DNA of 64,000 bases from contig DOQR01000002.1 in the NCBI GenBank assembly GCA_003514385.1, positions 124,001 through 188,000 of the forward strand, in the 5' to 3' direction. Shown here one piece after another: positions 1 to 8,784 of this stretch (positions within the stretch are counted from its first letter, which is position 1; the number at the start of each line of letters is the position of its first letter). The stretch comes from Oscillospiraceae bacterium (GTDB taxonomy: Bacteria > Bacillota > Clostridia > Oscillospirales > Acutalibacteraceae). A model generated the notes under the pieces. It saw only the letters and a program-made list of their open reading frames with translations. It did no database searches and was not told the origin of the DNA. Both the position numbers and the translations under genes were made by a program.

Positions 1-99
1 TGCCATCCGTTCTTCACCGGCAAGCAGAAGCTCGTCGATACCGGCGGACGCGTTGACCGCTTCAAGAAGCGTTTCAACATGACAGAGGACAAGAAATAA
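1..99 (+). CDS. rpmE: 50S ribosomal protein L31, C-terminal part
   Basis: The first 33 codons of the window are open and end in TAA. The peptide starts [20 protein letters not shown], which is the well-conserved C-terminal half of ribosomal protein L31 of the large subunit. The 5' part lies off the left edge, so it cannot be seen whether this is the zinc-binding form with the N-terminal CxxC. A stem-loop terminator follows 16 bases after the stop. Confidence 0.93.
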   Translation, partial: CHPFFTGKQKLVDTGGRVDRFKKRFNMTEDKK

Positions 100-115
100 T
101 CATCCTGTGAGAGAT

Positions 116-145
116 ATGAGCTGCCTTTTCGGCGGCTCATTTTTC
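116..145 (+). terminator. Rho-independent terminator after rpmE
   Basis: A 10-bp stem (ATGAGCTGCC with GGCGGCTCAT, one G-U pair) with a TTTTC loop is followed directly by a short T run. Confidence 0.75.
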
Positions 146-211
146 TATCTTCAAAATGCGTCGTGTGTTGCGCTATCCAAGCATTGTTAACAATATATTT
201 CTCAAAAAGAC

Positions 212-240
212 TTGTAATAATTGCTCGGCGGCGTTATAAT
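212..240 (+). promoter_or_regulatory. SigA-type promoter of the M23 peptidase gene
   Basis: TTGTAA (212-217) and TATAAT (235-240) are separated by 17 bases, 41 bases before the start codon. The gene itself has a GGGGGCGA ribosome binding site. Confidence 0.7.
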
Positions 241-280
241 GTTTGTAATCATTTTGTAATATTTTTAAGGGGGCGAAGCA

Positions 281-2356
281 ATGTCGGGAAAGAAAAAGGG
301 CAATATTGCCGATCCTGATTTGCACAGCTCAGAGTCGCCCGCAAAGGACGGGAACGAGCTTAAAAACAGAATAAATGAAACTGCAAAGTATTCGGAGCTT
401 TTTGAGAAGATAGATGTCGACAGCGATTATGACGATATCCTCGCAACATATGAGAAAACTCTCGACAAGCGCACCAGAGCCGCGATGAAGAAAGCGGGCG
501 GCGCGGCGGACGAAGAAGAGTCTGTTGACGAAAACGTGATGATAGAGGCGGACGAAATAGTTTCGGATGCCGATTCTGCGGCGCAGCCCGAAGTGCAGGA
601 AACCGCGGAAAATAAGCCCGCGAAGAAGAAAGAAAAGGTTCATAATGGCGATGCCGGAGCCGTACTTTATTCTTATATCGCGGCGCTCGGACTCGCAACC
701 GGCACAACTTTTAAAAAGATGCTCGCGAAGCCTAAGAAGCTCGGCAGAAATATCGTCGGCTTTTTCAGATATGTATTCCGTTTCCTCTGGCTTGGATTCA
801 AGAAGTTTATCCACATCATTTCTCATACATTCGTTGAGCAGGTCAGGGACTTCAGGCGCGATGTGCGCTCGGCTATGAATTATCTCAGGCAGAGCCGCCA
901 TAAGCCGAAAACACTGTTCCCGATACTCGGGCACTATGTGAAGAAGGCTTTCACCACCCATACGCAGATGTTCAAGACCATAGCGAACTTCGTTCTGCCC
1001 GTTGCCGCAGTGCTCGCTTTTGTGCTGACCGTCAACTATTGGAGCAGTGTCACGTTCGCGCTCAAGGTCAGCTACGACAACAAGGAGCTCGGCTATATCT
1101 CCGACGAGTCGGTGTATAACGAGGCTCAGAGCGCCGCAAAGGCGAGAATGACGACTACAAAGACGGATTCTTCCGCCAAACTTGATGATCCGACATATGA
1201 GCTTTCACTTGTCAGCGTCAACAAGCTTGTCGATTCTTCGATACTCTGCGACAGAATAATCGAAAATTCCGAGAGTAATGTCACAAATGCCTGCGGAATT
1301 TATATCGACGACGAGTTTATCTGTTCCGTCAAGAACGAGACGGATGCAGCGAGCGTGTTCAATGCTATTCTTGAAAAGCACAAGGTGACCGACAGCAACA
1401 GCTTTGTCGATTTCGTTGAGAAGGTCGAGTATGTCCAGGGACTTTATCCTGACGACCCGAAGACCATGTGGGATGCATCGAAGCTCAAAAAGCAGCTTGA
1501 GCAGACCAAGCAGGCGAAAAAGACCTACACCGTCAAGGACGGCGATACTATATACGGCATAGCGGTCGCGAACGGGCTGACCGAAAAGCAGCTCATGGCG
1601 CTCAACCCCGATATGGGCGAGTATATTCATACAGGCGATCAGATAGTTGTCTCGAACGAGGTCAACTATGTCCGCGTCAAGGTCATGAGAACCGAGACGA
1701 GAACGGTCGAGGTCGATTACGACACCGAAAAGACCAACGACGCCTCGATGTTCAAGGGTACTACCCGCGTCACCCGAAAGGGCGAAAAGGGCGAAGATAC
1801 GATAACCGAGCTTGTAACATATATCGACGGTCAGCGCGTCACTTCGCAGGAGGTTTCACGCGTCAGGACTAAAGAGCCCGTGACCGAAAAGAAGCTTATC
1901 GGCACGAAGTCGACCCGCGTCAGCGGCGGATATAATGTCAAGGTTTCCGGACGCGGCTTTGTATGGCCTGCACCCGCATGTACATTCGTCAGCTCGCCTT
2001 ACGGCTGGAGAACCCTGCGCGGTTACAGCGACTTCCACACCGGTGTCGACCTCACTCTTCCCGGCGGCGGTTCGACCGGAGCGGTCATAGTCGCATCACT
2101 CGACGGTACAGTCGAGAGCGTGCGCCGAAGCAATTCCGGCTACGGACACTGCGTCGTCATCAACCACGGCGGCGGAGTCAAGACGAGATACGCTCACTGC
2201 CTTGCAGGCTCTATATCTGTCAGCGTCGGACAGCATGTCAGCGCAGGACAGGCGATAGCGCGAGTCGGCAGAACCGGCAACGCGACAGGTCCGCATCTTC
2301 ACTTCGAGATAATCATAAACGGCAGCACAGTAAACCCGCTGCCCTATATCAGATAA
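281..2356 (+). CDS. Membrane-anchored LysM/G5/M23 peptidoglycan endopeptidase
   Basis: This 691-residue protein has a charged, probably cytoplasmic N-terminal region of about 235 residues, one membrane helix at about 237-255, a LysM peptidoglycan-binding domain at about 415-460, a G5 domain at about 470-550 and a C-terminal M23 (LytM-type) metallopeptidase. The peptidase zinc site is visible as HTGVD (His586, Asp590) and HLHFE (His672, His674), so it should be active. The family cleaves peptide cross-bridges of peptidoglycan. The expected place is the outer face of the membrane, in growth, division or sporulation remodelling; the exact role is inference. The long cytoplasmic leader with amphipathic basic stretches is longer than usual and could bind a partner. 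It is monocistronic between a promoter and a terminator. Confidence 0.88.
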   Translation: MSGKKKGNIADPDLHSSESPAKDGNELKNRINETAKYSELFEKIDVDSDYDDILATYEKTLDKRTRAAMKKAGGAADEEESVDENVMIEADEIVSDADSAAQPEVQETAENKPAKKKEKVHNGDAGAVLYSYIAALGLATGTTFKKMLAKPKKLGRNIVGFFRYVFRFLWLGFKKFIHIISHTFVEQVRDFRRDVRSAMNYLRQSRHKPKTLFPILGHYVKKAFTTHTQMFKTIANFVLPVAAVLAFVLTVNYWSSVTFALKVSYDNKELGYISDESVYNEAQSAAKARMTTTKTDSSAKLDDPTYELSLVSVNKLVDSSILCDRIIENSESNVTNACGIYIDDEFICSVKNETDAASVFNAILEKHKVTDSNSFVDFVEKVEYVQGLYPDDPKTMWDASKLKKQLEQTKQAKKTYTVKDGDTIYGIAVANGLTEKQLMALNPDMGEYIHTGDQIVVSNEVNYVRVKVMRTETRTVEVDYDTEKTNDASMFKGTTRVTRKGEKGEDTITELVTYIDGQRVTSQEVSRVRTKEPVTEKKLIGTKSTRVSGGYNVKVSGRGFVWPAPACTFVSSPYGWRTLRGYSDFHTGVDLTLPGGGSTGAVIVASLDGTVESVRRSNSGYGHCVVINHGGGVKTRYAHCLAGSISVSVGQHVSAGQAIARVGRTGNATGPHLHFEIIINGSTVNPLPYIR

Positions 2357-2362
2357 AATTTT

Positions 2363-2390
2363 CCCCGCACCGAAAGGTGCGGGGATTTTT
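2363..2390 (+). terminator. Rho-independent terminator of the M23 peptidase gene
   Basis: A perfect 9-bp stem CCCCGCACC/GGTGCGGGG with a GAAA tetraloop is followed by ATTTTT. Confidence 0.92.
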
Positions 2391-2396
2391 ATAAGG

Positions 2397-2439
2397 CAAG
2401 AATCCTGCCGCAGTTTTTTGTGGTAGGATTCTTGTTTTG
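2397..2439. repeat. Hairpin of the AAGAATCCTACC family, possible second terminator
   Basis: CAAGAATCCTGCC pairs with its reverse complement ending in AGGATTCTTG (two wobble positions), then TTTTG. Closely similar stems occur at 46816-46847 and 61934-61971, so this is one copy of a dispersed hairpin family used at gene ends. Confidence 0.6.
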
Positions 2440-2512
2440 TACCAATGTATTGTGATGATTTGCAATATTGCGATTTGCCTGTTGATGACGTATACAATAA
2501 GCACAAATTTTA

Positions 2513-2951
2513 TCAACGGAATTTTCCGCCGTTTTTTATTATCACGCGCTCCGAGGCGATGTTGTCCTCGTCGCAGACACACAGCACGCGCACGAATCCG
2601 AGTTCGCGGGCGATGTCGAGCTCCTGCTCGAGCATCTGCGAGGCGTAGCCACTATTTCTGCGCGACGGATCCGATGTGCCCGCCGAAGTTCAGCAGGAAC
2701 TCGGTCAGCTCGAACTTGAGGTTGAATACGCCGATCATGTCGTCTCTGTCGTAGCAGAGATAGAAATTCTCACGGACATATCCGGCGGGAAGATTTTTGC
2801 CGCTTATCCGGTTGTTCATTCCGGCAAGCCAGTGACCAAAATTTTCGTATCCGCCGTAGCCTATGCAGGTGCCTCCGTCCGATTGGAACTCATTGTAAAA
2901 TGACTGCATATCTTGCCGACTGCTCTCTGTCGGGAAAACAAATCTGAGCAT
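2513..2951 (-). pseudogene. GNAT acetyltransferase, frameshifted and C-terminally short
   Basis: The minus strand starts at ATG 2951 behind GGAGATAA and encodes a typical GNAT N-terminal region ending ...FLLNFGGHIG. The frame then runs into a stop at about 2652. A different frame picks up at once with a good acetyl-CoA-loop region (SRRNSGYASQMLEQELDIAR) and the beta-strand/Asn part (VCDEDNIASERVI), stopping at 2513. The natural reading is a deletion of about 11 bases (2 mod 3) in the segment before the acetyl-CoA loop. The end is also shorter than usual for this family. A sequencing error is possible but would not explain the missing residues between HIG and the loop. Confidence 0.75.
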
Positions 2952-2970
2952 AATTTATCTCCAAATAAAA

Positions 2971-3007
2971 TAATAAAAGGACATCGAGGTTTGCCCCGAT
3001 GTCCTTT
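2971..3007 (-). terminator. Terminator of the 3035-4138 lipoprotein gene
   Basis: AAAGGACATCG pairs with CGATGTCCTTT around a roughly 10-base loop. On the minus strand it is followed by TTTTATTATTTT. Confidence 0.8.
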
Positions 3008-3034
3008 CGCTTTTCAATTGATTAAAATATCTGC

Positions 3035-4138
3035 TTATTCCGAAGCTGCCGTAGCGTCAAAGTCAAGCCCCGAGTTCGGATTCTGGCAGTATTTCATCGA
3101 AGCCTTGTAGAACCAGATGTATTCGCCGTCGCTGACAGCGACATTTGTAGCCTTGGTTATGCGCGTTTCAGCGATTCTCGCGGAGTCTGTGGCATCCGTT
3201 GAATTTTTGTAGACCGCATAGTAGCTTTTTCCGCTGCCGTCCGGGGTTATTGTATATGTGCCGACCTTTATGTCTTTGCCGACCTTGTACATTGCGGGAG
3301 TCGTGCCGTCGCAGCCTATCGAAGCCATGTCGTGCGAAGCTGCGTCATAGAGCTCACAGCCTGTGATGTGGACATATCCGTCCTTTGACAACGTATAATA
3401 GACCGAGACATCGACCATCTTGAAATCGTTTGCAACATTCTGAACATAGGGGTCAACGCTCTTTTTGAAGCTGAGTCCGCCGTATGCGCCGGAGGCTTTC
3501 TTGATTATGTATTCGCCCTTCTGAATATCCCTGCCTATCTTGTATGTGCCGGGGGCATATTTGCCGTTGACCGCCTTGGGATGCTCGCTGGCGGTGTTGA
3601 TGAATTTGCAGCCGCTGATGTAGAGCTCGTAGCCGCTTTCAAGAGTAACGAGCGTATGCGTGCCGTCTATCGTTATATCATAGGCGAGGGGCTGACCTTT
3701 GTCATCTTTTTTCTTGCCGTCCCAGAGGAGGGCGGAGTATTTTGAAGAAGTCTTGACAATATAATATTCGCCGGGGGCGAGCTTGCCGCTTCCGCTGCCG
3801 CATTTGTAGTTGCCCGCGCCGTTCCAGCCGGTGGAGCTGCCGTCATCGGGCTTTTCGGTCGAGTTTGAAGTCGGGAGAGTGACCATCTGCGCGTCGGTCG
3901 TTGCCGCGGCGGGAACAGTTTGAGTCGGCCTGCTCGAGGGCTTAGTCTCTTTTATAGTGGAGCTTTCAGCTGCGGTGCTGTCCGCAGAGGGCTCGGTCGT
4001 GTCGGCGGCGTCGACAGCGTCGATGCCCGTCGAGGCAGCTGTTGTGTCCTGGTTGTCCTTATTGTTCTTGCACCCTGCAAACGCCAGAACACCGGCGAGC
4101 ATAGCCATGCAGAGAATAATAGATATAAGCTTTTTCAT
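3035..4138 (-). CDS. Repeat-containing lipoprotein A
   Basis: The 367-residue protein has a lipoprotein signal peptide with lipobox LAFAGC, then a Thr/Ser/Ala-rich linker of about 80 residues, then three related units of about 70-80 residues. Each unit carries a Y-K-hydrophobic-G-x-D-I-x-x-G-x-Y-x-I signature (KIGRDIQKGEYII, KVGKDIKVGTYTI). It should be displayed on the outer membrane face through Lgt-type lipidation; lgt lies elsewhere in this window. Function is unknown; beta-rich repeats suggest binding rather than catalysis. The neighbour at 4283-5377 is a paralog with its own promoter, so this looks like a tandem duplication. The start is supported by GAAAGGG eight bases upstream. Confidence 0.82.
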   Translation of the reverse strand: MKKLISIILCMAMLAGVLAFAGCKNNKDNQDTTAASTGIDAVDAADTTEPSADSTAAESSTIKETKPSSRPTQTVPAAATTDAQMVTLPTSNSTEKPDDGSSTGWNGAGNYKCGSGSGKLAPGEYYIVKTSSKYSALLWDGKKKDDKGQPLAYDITIDGTHTLVTLESGYELYISGCKFINTASEHPKAVNGKYAPGTYKIGRDIQKGEYIIKKASGAYGGLSFKKSVDPYVQNVANDFKMVDVSVYYTLSKDGYVHITGCELYDAASHDMASIGCDGTTPAMYKVGKDIKVGTYTITPDGSGKSYYAVYKNSTDATDSARIAETRITKATNVAVSDGEYIWFYKASMKYCQNPNSGLDFDATAASE

Positions 4139-4185
4139 CTTTTTTCCCTTTCGTGAAGATTATTGCGGGCTTACCCATTTTGTCC

Positions 4186-4214
4186 ATTATACCAAACCTG
4201 AACATTCAAGTCAA
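4186..4214 (-). promoter_or_regulatory. SigA-type promoter of lipoprotein A
   Basis: On the minus strand TTGACT and TATAAT are separated by 17 bases, about 50 bases before the start codon at 4138. Confidence 0.8.
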
Positions 4215-4230
4215 CACGGGCAAAAAAGGC

Positions 4231-4263
4231 AAAAAAAGGAAGAGCCGCATCTCTGCGACTCTT
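4231..4263 (-). terminator. Terminator of lipoprotein B
   Basis: A stem of AAGAGTCGCA with TGCGGCTCTT (one wobble pair) is followed on the minus strand by CC and seven T. Confidence 0.8.
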
Positions 4264-4282
4264 CAATCGGTTGGTTTGTTAT

Positions 4283-5377
4283 TTAGCTTTCGGAAGGAGT
4301 TCCCTGAGCTGTAGTGGTTGTGGTGTCGGGAGTTTTTGTGGTCGTCTCGGGGGCATCCGTTGTAGTCTCAGGAGCGGCGGTTGTGCCGGGCTCGACATAC
4401 GGAACAAGCTTCAAATTGTTGCCGCGGAAATAGGTGCCATTCTCGAGCGTGATCACAGTGCCTGCCTTAACATCCTCTTTGTAGTCCTTGATGGAGAGCT
4501 CGATATATCTCAGATCGTAATAGACCATATATCCGTTTTCGGAATCCGTGGGAACGAGGGTGTATTTGCCGGGTTTGATATCCTTGCCGACCTTGTACAT
4601 TCCGGAGTTGTAGCTGCCGTCGCTGTTTGCACCGGGGATTTTTACTCCGAGGGAAGTGTCTTCCATGAACAGGACGCGCTGACCCTTTTCAAGGTTGTAA
4701 TAAACGGGATAATCCTCGGCGAACATGATTGCCGTTGCGTCCTCGTCAAAATAATCGCTTGATGAGAAAACAGTGAAGAACGAGCCTTCGGATGAACCGA
4801 GAGTGGTTATGCCTGCGGGGATGTCAACGCCGACTCTGTAGGAGCCGAGCTTGTATTTGCCGTTTGTGGCGCCCATTTTATCGACTTCGGAGGCGAGGAT
4901 GAATTTGCCGTTCTTGACTTCAAGAGTATATCCGGCTTTCATGGTGACGAACAGTCCGCAGGGAAGAATCTCAAATTCAAGCTCGCCGTCTTTACCGTCG
5001 GTAAGCATAAGCGAGCATTTCTTTGAATTGGGAACTACATAGTATTCGCCTGCCGCGAGGTTCTTGCCGCAGGTATATTTTCCGTCCTTTTTCCACTCGG
5101 GCTTTCTGACCGAGGGAGTGGTGGTGTTGACATGACCGGGATTTCTTGAGATGTCTGTAACCCTTCTGACGGCGTCGGAAGCGGGCTCTTTCTTCTCGGG
5201 CTCAGTCGTCTCTTCGGATGAGGGTTCGGTGCTCTCATCGGTGATTGCATCGACTGCCGCGCCGCTCTCTGAGGGGGCAGTTGTGTCGTCTCCGTTCTTC
5301 TTCGACTTGCAGCCGCAGAAGAGGAACATTATCGCGCACATGATGAGCGCAACGGCGGAGATAAGTTTTCTTTTCAT
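4283..5377 (-). CDS. Repeat-containing lipoprotein B, paralog of lipoprotein A
   Basis: The 364-residue protein starts with a lipoprotein signal peptide (lipobox FLFCGC), followed by an acidic, Ser/Thr-rich linker and three units with the same signature as its neighbour (KVGKDIKPGKYTL, RVGVDIPAGITTL, TCGKNLAAGEYYV). Unlike lipoprotein A it ends in a Thr/Pro-rich tail of about 35 residues (repeats of APETTT and TPDTTT), which may be a spacer or a glycosylation region. Separate promoters and terminators for the two paralogs suggest that they are regulated separately. The start is supported by AGAAAGGA upstream. The function is not recognised. Confidence 0.82.
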   Translation of the reverse strand: MKRKLISAVALIMCAIMFLFCGCKSKKNGDDTTAPSESGAAVDAITDESTEPSSEETTEPEKKEPASDAVRRVTDISRNPGHVNTTTPSVRKPEWKKDGKYTCGKNLAAGEYYVVPNSKKCSLMLTDGKDGELEFEILPCGLFVTMKAGYTLEVKNGKFILASEVDKMGATNGKYKLGSYRVGVDIPAGITTLGSSEGSFFTVFSSSDYFDEDATAIMFAEDYPVYYNLEKGQRVLFMEDTSLGVKIPGANSDGSYNSGMYKVGKDIKPGKYTLVPTDSENGYMVYYDLRYIELSIKDYKEDVKAGTVITLENGTYFRGNNLKLVPYVEPGTTAAPETTTDAPETTTKTPDTTTTTAQGTPSES

Positions 5378-5463
5378 TGTCTTTTCCTTTCTTTTTTTGA
5401 CTTTCTTTTTTCTTTCCCTGAGAAGACTTTGCGGGATAATTCCGTTCGGTCAATCTCAAATTG

Positions 5464-5492
5464 AGTATATCAAAATATGCAAAACTTGTCAA
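5464..5492 (-). promoter_or_regulatory. SigA-type promoter of lipoprotein B
   Basis: On the minus strand TTGACA and TATACT are separated by 17 bases, with an AT-rich upstream region. Confidence 0.82.
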
Positions 5493-5605
5493 CGAAAATT
5501 CACCGAAAATTGTCAATTTGAACAAACATATGGGGAGGATGTGAAAAGCGTGACTAAAAAATATATAAAAAATTATATTTTGCTGCGAAATTTATGTTAA
5601 CTTTG

Positions 5606-5634
5606 TTGACTTAATTTGCCGAATGTTTTAAACT
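5606..5634 (+). promoter_or_regulatory. SigA-type promoter of the PHP gene pair
   Basis: TTGACT (5606-5611) and TAAACT (5629-5634) are separated by 17 bases, 39 bases before the chosen start codon. Confidence 0.7.
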
Positions 5635-5673
5635 ATGTTACAGAATAAAAAATTAACATACGGAGGAATGACA

Positions 5674-7155
5674 ATGTTCAAACGCACCCTGTCGCTGCTG
5701 CTCTGCTTACTTGTTGCGGTGCCTTCGCTCGCGTTCTGTGCCTTTGCACAGGAGAACGAGGTGTCTCCTGCGGAGATAAGTTACGAGATAACAGACCCTT
5801 ATGCGGATGTCGATTGGGACAGCTGGGGAATATATAAGGCTCAGCTGCACACTCAGAGCAACGCGAGCGACGGATATCTGCCGATCCACGAAGTCGTTGA
5901 GAGACACTATGACCTCAACTACGATATCCTCGCGCTCACAGACCACGGCACGATAAACAAGGGCTGGGATCAGAAGCCGCAGCTCGTGCCGCTGATAAGA
6001 CTCGTCAAATATGAGCGCACGAAGCTCGCGCCAATTTACCCGCTGACCGATGAGGAGTACAAGGCCTATACGACCGGTACCGCCGCATCGCAGACGAGAA
6101 CGCATAACAACGGTATGCTCGATGTCCCGCAGGGCATAGAGCTCAATATGGCGACCCCGAAGTGCGACTGCCATCTGACCGGCTACTATGCCGACTACGG
6201 TCAGGGTCTCGCCGGCGTTTACGGCGACTATGAGACTCCGTCGAAGGGCGTGCGACGCAAGGGCGGAATATCCATGCTCTCCCATGTCGGCGAGTATGTC
6301 TATCCCGAAAAGGACAGCAAAGACCATGTCGGTCAGAAGATAGACGATTATTATGCCAATAAATTTGCGCGCATCTTCCTTGATAACAAGGGCTCGAGCG
6401 TCGGCATGGGCATCAACAGCGCCACCGACGCGCACACCCGCTGCGACCGCATACTTTATGATCAGATACTCCAAAAGACCATACCCAATAACGTCGTCCC
6501 GTGGGGCTTCGCTTTCTCCGATTCTCACGATGTCCGCTCGATAAACGACGCCTATACCATGATGGTTCTGCCGGAACTCACCAACGAGAATGTCCGCAAG
6601 GGCATGGAGAACGGCTGGTGCTTCGCAGTCTCCCACTATTCAAACGGTGTTGAGCTCAACGGCATGGAAGAGATGCCCGGCTTCGACGAGGATAAGGTCT
6701 ATGACACCGAGGCTTATCTGCGCGACGACACTCCGCTCGTCACCCGCGTGACCGTCGACGACGAAAATGACACGATAAGCATCGAGGGCACGAACTTCAA
6801 TTCGATAACCTGGGTCTCGAACTGCAATGTTATCAAGCGCGAGACGGATATAGACAGCGGCAAGGCGACCCTCGATCTTCACGCGGACGATCTGCTCGAC
6901 ACGCCCTATCTCTATGTCAGATTCTATATCACCGGCGACAACGGCATCTGCTATTCTCAGCCCTTCGTTATCAGAAGAAACGGCGAGGACTTCGGCAAGG
7001 TCAGAGTTCCGAGAACCCACGACCTCTCGACCGCCCTGCGCGCCACAGTTACAGTGCTTGACTGGACTTATTTCAAGTTCAATCCCATTGTCTGGGCGTT
7101 CAAGTATTTCTTCCTCGGCTACAATGCTTTCGATCATTTCTTCGACGCATATTGA
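5674..7155 (+). CDS. Secreted PHP-domain protein 1
   Basis: The chosen ATG lies seven bases after GGAGG and gives 493 residues with a clean signal peptide (cleavage near CAFA). The mature protein has a PHP-like metal-dependent phosphoesterase fold: the motif near residues 58-61 reads LHTQ, followed by ALTDHG, an acidic GIELN segment, a LSHVG histidine and late FAFSDSH. Classical PHP motif I is HxH; here the second His is Gln, whereas the neighbour has HAH. The two proteins share an N-terminal block (DWDSW...YKAQLH versus DWSTW...YKANLH) and a C-terminal beta domain with YSQPF. The substrate is unknown; an extracellular phosphoester or nucleotide target is inference. It shares an operon with the next gene (18-bp gap). 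Confidence 0.8.
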   Translation: MFKRTLSLLLCLLVAVPSLAFCAFAQENEVSPAEISYEITDPYADVDWDSWGIYKAQLHTQSNASDGYLPIHEVVERHYDLNYDILALTDHGTINKGWDQKPQLVPLIRLVKYERTKLAPIYPLTDEEYKAYTTGTAASQTRTHNNGMLDVPQGIELNMATPKCDCHLTGYYADYGQGLAGVYGDYETPSKGVRRKGGISMLSHVGEYVYPEKDSKDHVGQKIDDYYANKFARIFLDNKGSSVGMGINSATDAHTRCDRILYDQILQKTIPNNVVPWGFAFSDSHDVRSINDAYTMMVLPELTNENVRKGMENGWCFAVSHYSNGVELNGMEEMPGFDEDKVYDTEAYLRDDTPLVTRVTVDDENDTISIEGTNFNSITWVSNCNVIKRETDIDSGKATLDLHADDLLDTPYLYVRFYITGDNGICYSQPFVIRRNGEDFGKVRVPRTHDLSTALRATVTVLDWTYFKFNPIVWAFKYFFLGYNAFDHFFDAY

Positions 7156-7173
7156 TTTAAGGAGAATATATAA

Positions 7174-8517
7174 ATGAAGAAGAACTTCAAGCGCGTTCTG
7201 TCGGCTGCGCTGGTTGTCGTGATGCTGTTCACCGCTTTCCCGGCGGCGTTCGCGTTCGGCTCGAAAGAGACGGATTATACGATAATCAGCCCCTATGAGC
7301 AGGTCGACTGGAGCACATGGAAAACCTACAAAGCAAACCTCCACGCCCATTGCGACGCGAGCGACGGCGACCCGACGCTCGACGAGATGGTCGAGGAATA
7401 TTATAAGGCGGACTATGATATCCTTGCGATGACCGACCACGGCGTTATCACAAATGGCTGGACGAGTGAGCGAGAGACGAACGGAATTTTCAACAAGTTC
7501 AGAAAAGTCTACCCGATGAGCGAAGAAAACTACGAGCGCATCACAAAGGGACTTGACCGCGGCGGCAGAGGCATGACCGATATACGCGGCGGTATCGAAT
7601 GCAATATGGCTGTTATCTCAAAGACCCATGTCAACGGATATTTCACCACCTACGGTCAGGGCGAGTGGGGAATCGAAAACGACTACAGAACCGCTCCCGT
7701 TGAAATTGAAAAGGCGGGCGGCTATTCCGTGCTCAACCATGTCGGCGACTGGGTCGATTCCGGCAGATTCCCGCACCGCTCGCACTGGAACGTCTACATA
7801 GCCTATTTCGCGGGCATATTCATCGACTGCCCGAGCTGCCTCGGCATGGAGATAGTCAACAACACCGACAGAGTCACCCGCGGCGACCGCGAGCTCTGGG
7901 ATGAGCTGCTTCAGGTCGTTATCCCCAAGGGCAGAAATATCTGGGCTTTTGCCGATGACGATTCCGAAAAGCTCAACGAGGTCGGCAGATCTTTCGAGTT
8001 CTTCGTCCTGCCCGAGAACAACGAAGCGAATGTCAAAAAAGCGATGAAAGACGGCAACTTCTTTGCCGCGAGCAAATATTACAAGACCACCGACGGAGTC
8101 GGCGACTTTGACGGCGACGGCAATGTGCCGCTCGTGACCGGTATCAAAGTCGACCAAAAAGCGAATACGATAACCGTTGCCACCGATCCTACCCGCGATT
8201 GCCGGGTCATCGAGTGGATAGCCGACGGCAAAGTTATCGCCACTGGCAACACTATCGACCTCAACGACTATGAAAAGGATCTCGGCTGCTACATCCGCTT
8301 CCAGATGAAGGGCAGCGGCGGCGTGACCTATTCTCAGCCGTTCGAGCTTCAGCACAAGGGCAGAATAGATAAGCCTGTCCCCAGCTGGGCGCTCTGGGTT
8401 TTCAAGACCGAAGCGGGTCAGAAGTTCATGAAGTTCTACCATTCCCGTTCGTTCGCTCTCGGTGCGTTCATCGCCGAGAAGATAAGAATCCTCATCGAGG
8501 ATAACATCAAAAAGTAA
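7174..8517 (+). CDS. Secreted PHP-domain protein 2, paralog of protein 1
   Basis: This 447-residue protein begins with a signal peptide ending near FPAAFA, then an intact PHP motif I (HAH at 57-59) and TDHG near 87-90, GGIECN, LNHVGDW and a late FADDDS in place of the neighbour's SDSH. A beta-rich C-terminal domain follows (YSQPFELQ). The start has TAAGGAGA nine bases upstream. PHP domains usually bind two or three metals and cleave phosphoesters; secreted members are poorly characterised. The two paralogs differ in motif I and in the last metal motif, so they may have split roles or one may be inactive. Confidence 0.82.
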   Translation: MKKNFKRVLSAALVVVMLFTAFPAAFAFGSKETDYTIISPYEQVDWSTWKTYKANLHAHCDASDGDPTLDEMVEEYYKADYDILAMTDHGVITNGWTSERETNGIFNKFRKVYPMSEENYERITKGLDRGGRGMTDIRGGIECNMAVISKTHVNGYFTTYGQGEWGIENDYRTAPVEIEKAGGYSVLNHVGDWVDSGRFPHRSHWNVYIAYFAGIFIDCPSCLGMEIVNNTDRVTRGDRELWDELLQVVIPKGRNIWAFADDDSEKLNEVGRSFEFFVLPENNEANVKKAMKDGNFFAASKYYKTTDGVGDFDGDGNVPLVTGIKVDQKANTITVATDPTRDCRVIEWIADGKVIATGNTIDLNDYEKDLGCYIRFQMKGSGGVTYSQPFELQHKGRIDKPVPSWALWVFKTEAGQKFMKFYHSRSFALGAFIAEKIRILIEDNIKK

Positions 8518-8556
8518 ACTGCGGCACTTCTCCGGCTTTTCCCGGAGGGGTGCTCC

Positions 8557-8590
8557 GTGCTTTGAAAGCGCAAGAAAAGCACTTTTTCTT
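8557..8590 (+). terminator. Likely terminator of the PHP operon
   Basis: GTGCTTT pairs with AAAGCAC around a loop of about 12 bases and is followed by TTTTTCTT. Confidence 0.55.
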
Positions 8591-8613
8591 ATAACTTTGA
8601 TATCTTTGTTAAA

Positions 8614-8635
8614 TTTTTGTATCGCGGTACAAAAA
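8614..8635. promoter_or_regulatory. Inverted repeat upstream of the V-ATPase operon
   Basis: TTTTTGTA and TACAAAAA flank a TCGCGG centre, about 40 bases upstream of the likely -35 box of the ATPase operon. It has the size and symmetry of a repressor or activator site. The binding protein is not known. Confidence 0.45.
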
Positions 8636-8673
8636 TAATTTGAAAAATGAAGATTGTTTATTGTTTTTGCATA

Positions 8674-8701
8674 TTGTCTTTTGCCATGTTGGTGATATAA
8701 T
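8674..8701 (+). promoter_or_regulatory. Likely promoter of the V-type ATPase operon
   Basis: TTGTCT (8674-8679) and TATAAT (8696-8701) are separated by 16 bases. The first gene starts 83 bases downstream. Confidence 0.6.
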
Positions 8702-8784
8702 TTAGTAGCTGAAAGAAGCAGAAATAGTATATATAATAGGTATATCGGAAATGTATACCAAAACAGCGCAAAAGAGGTGCAGTT

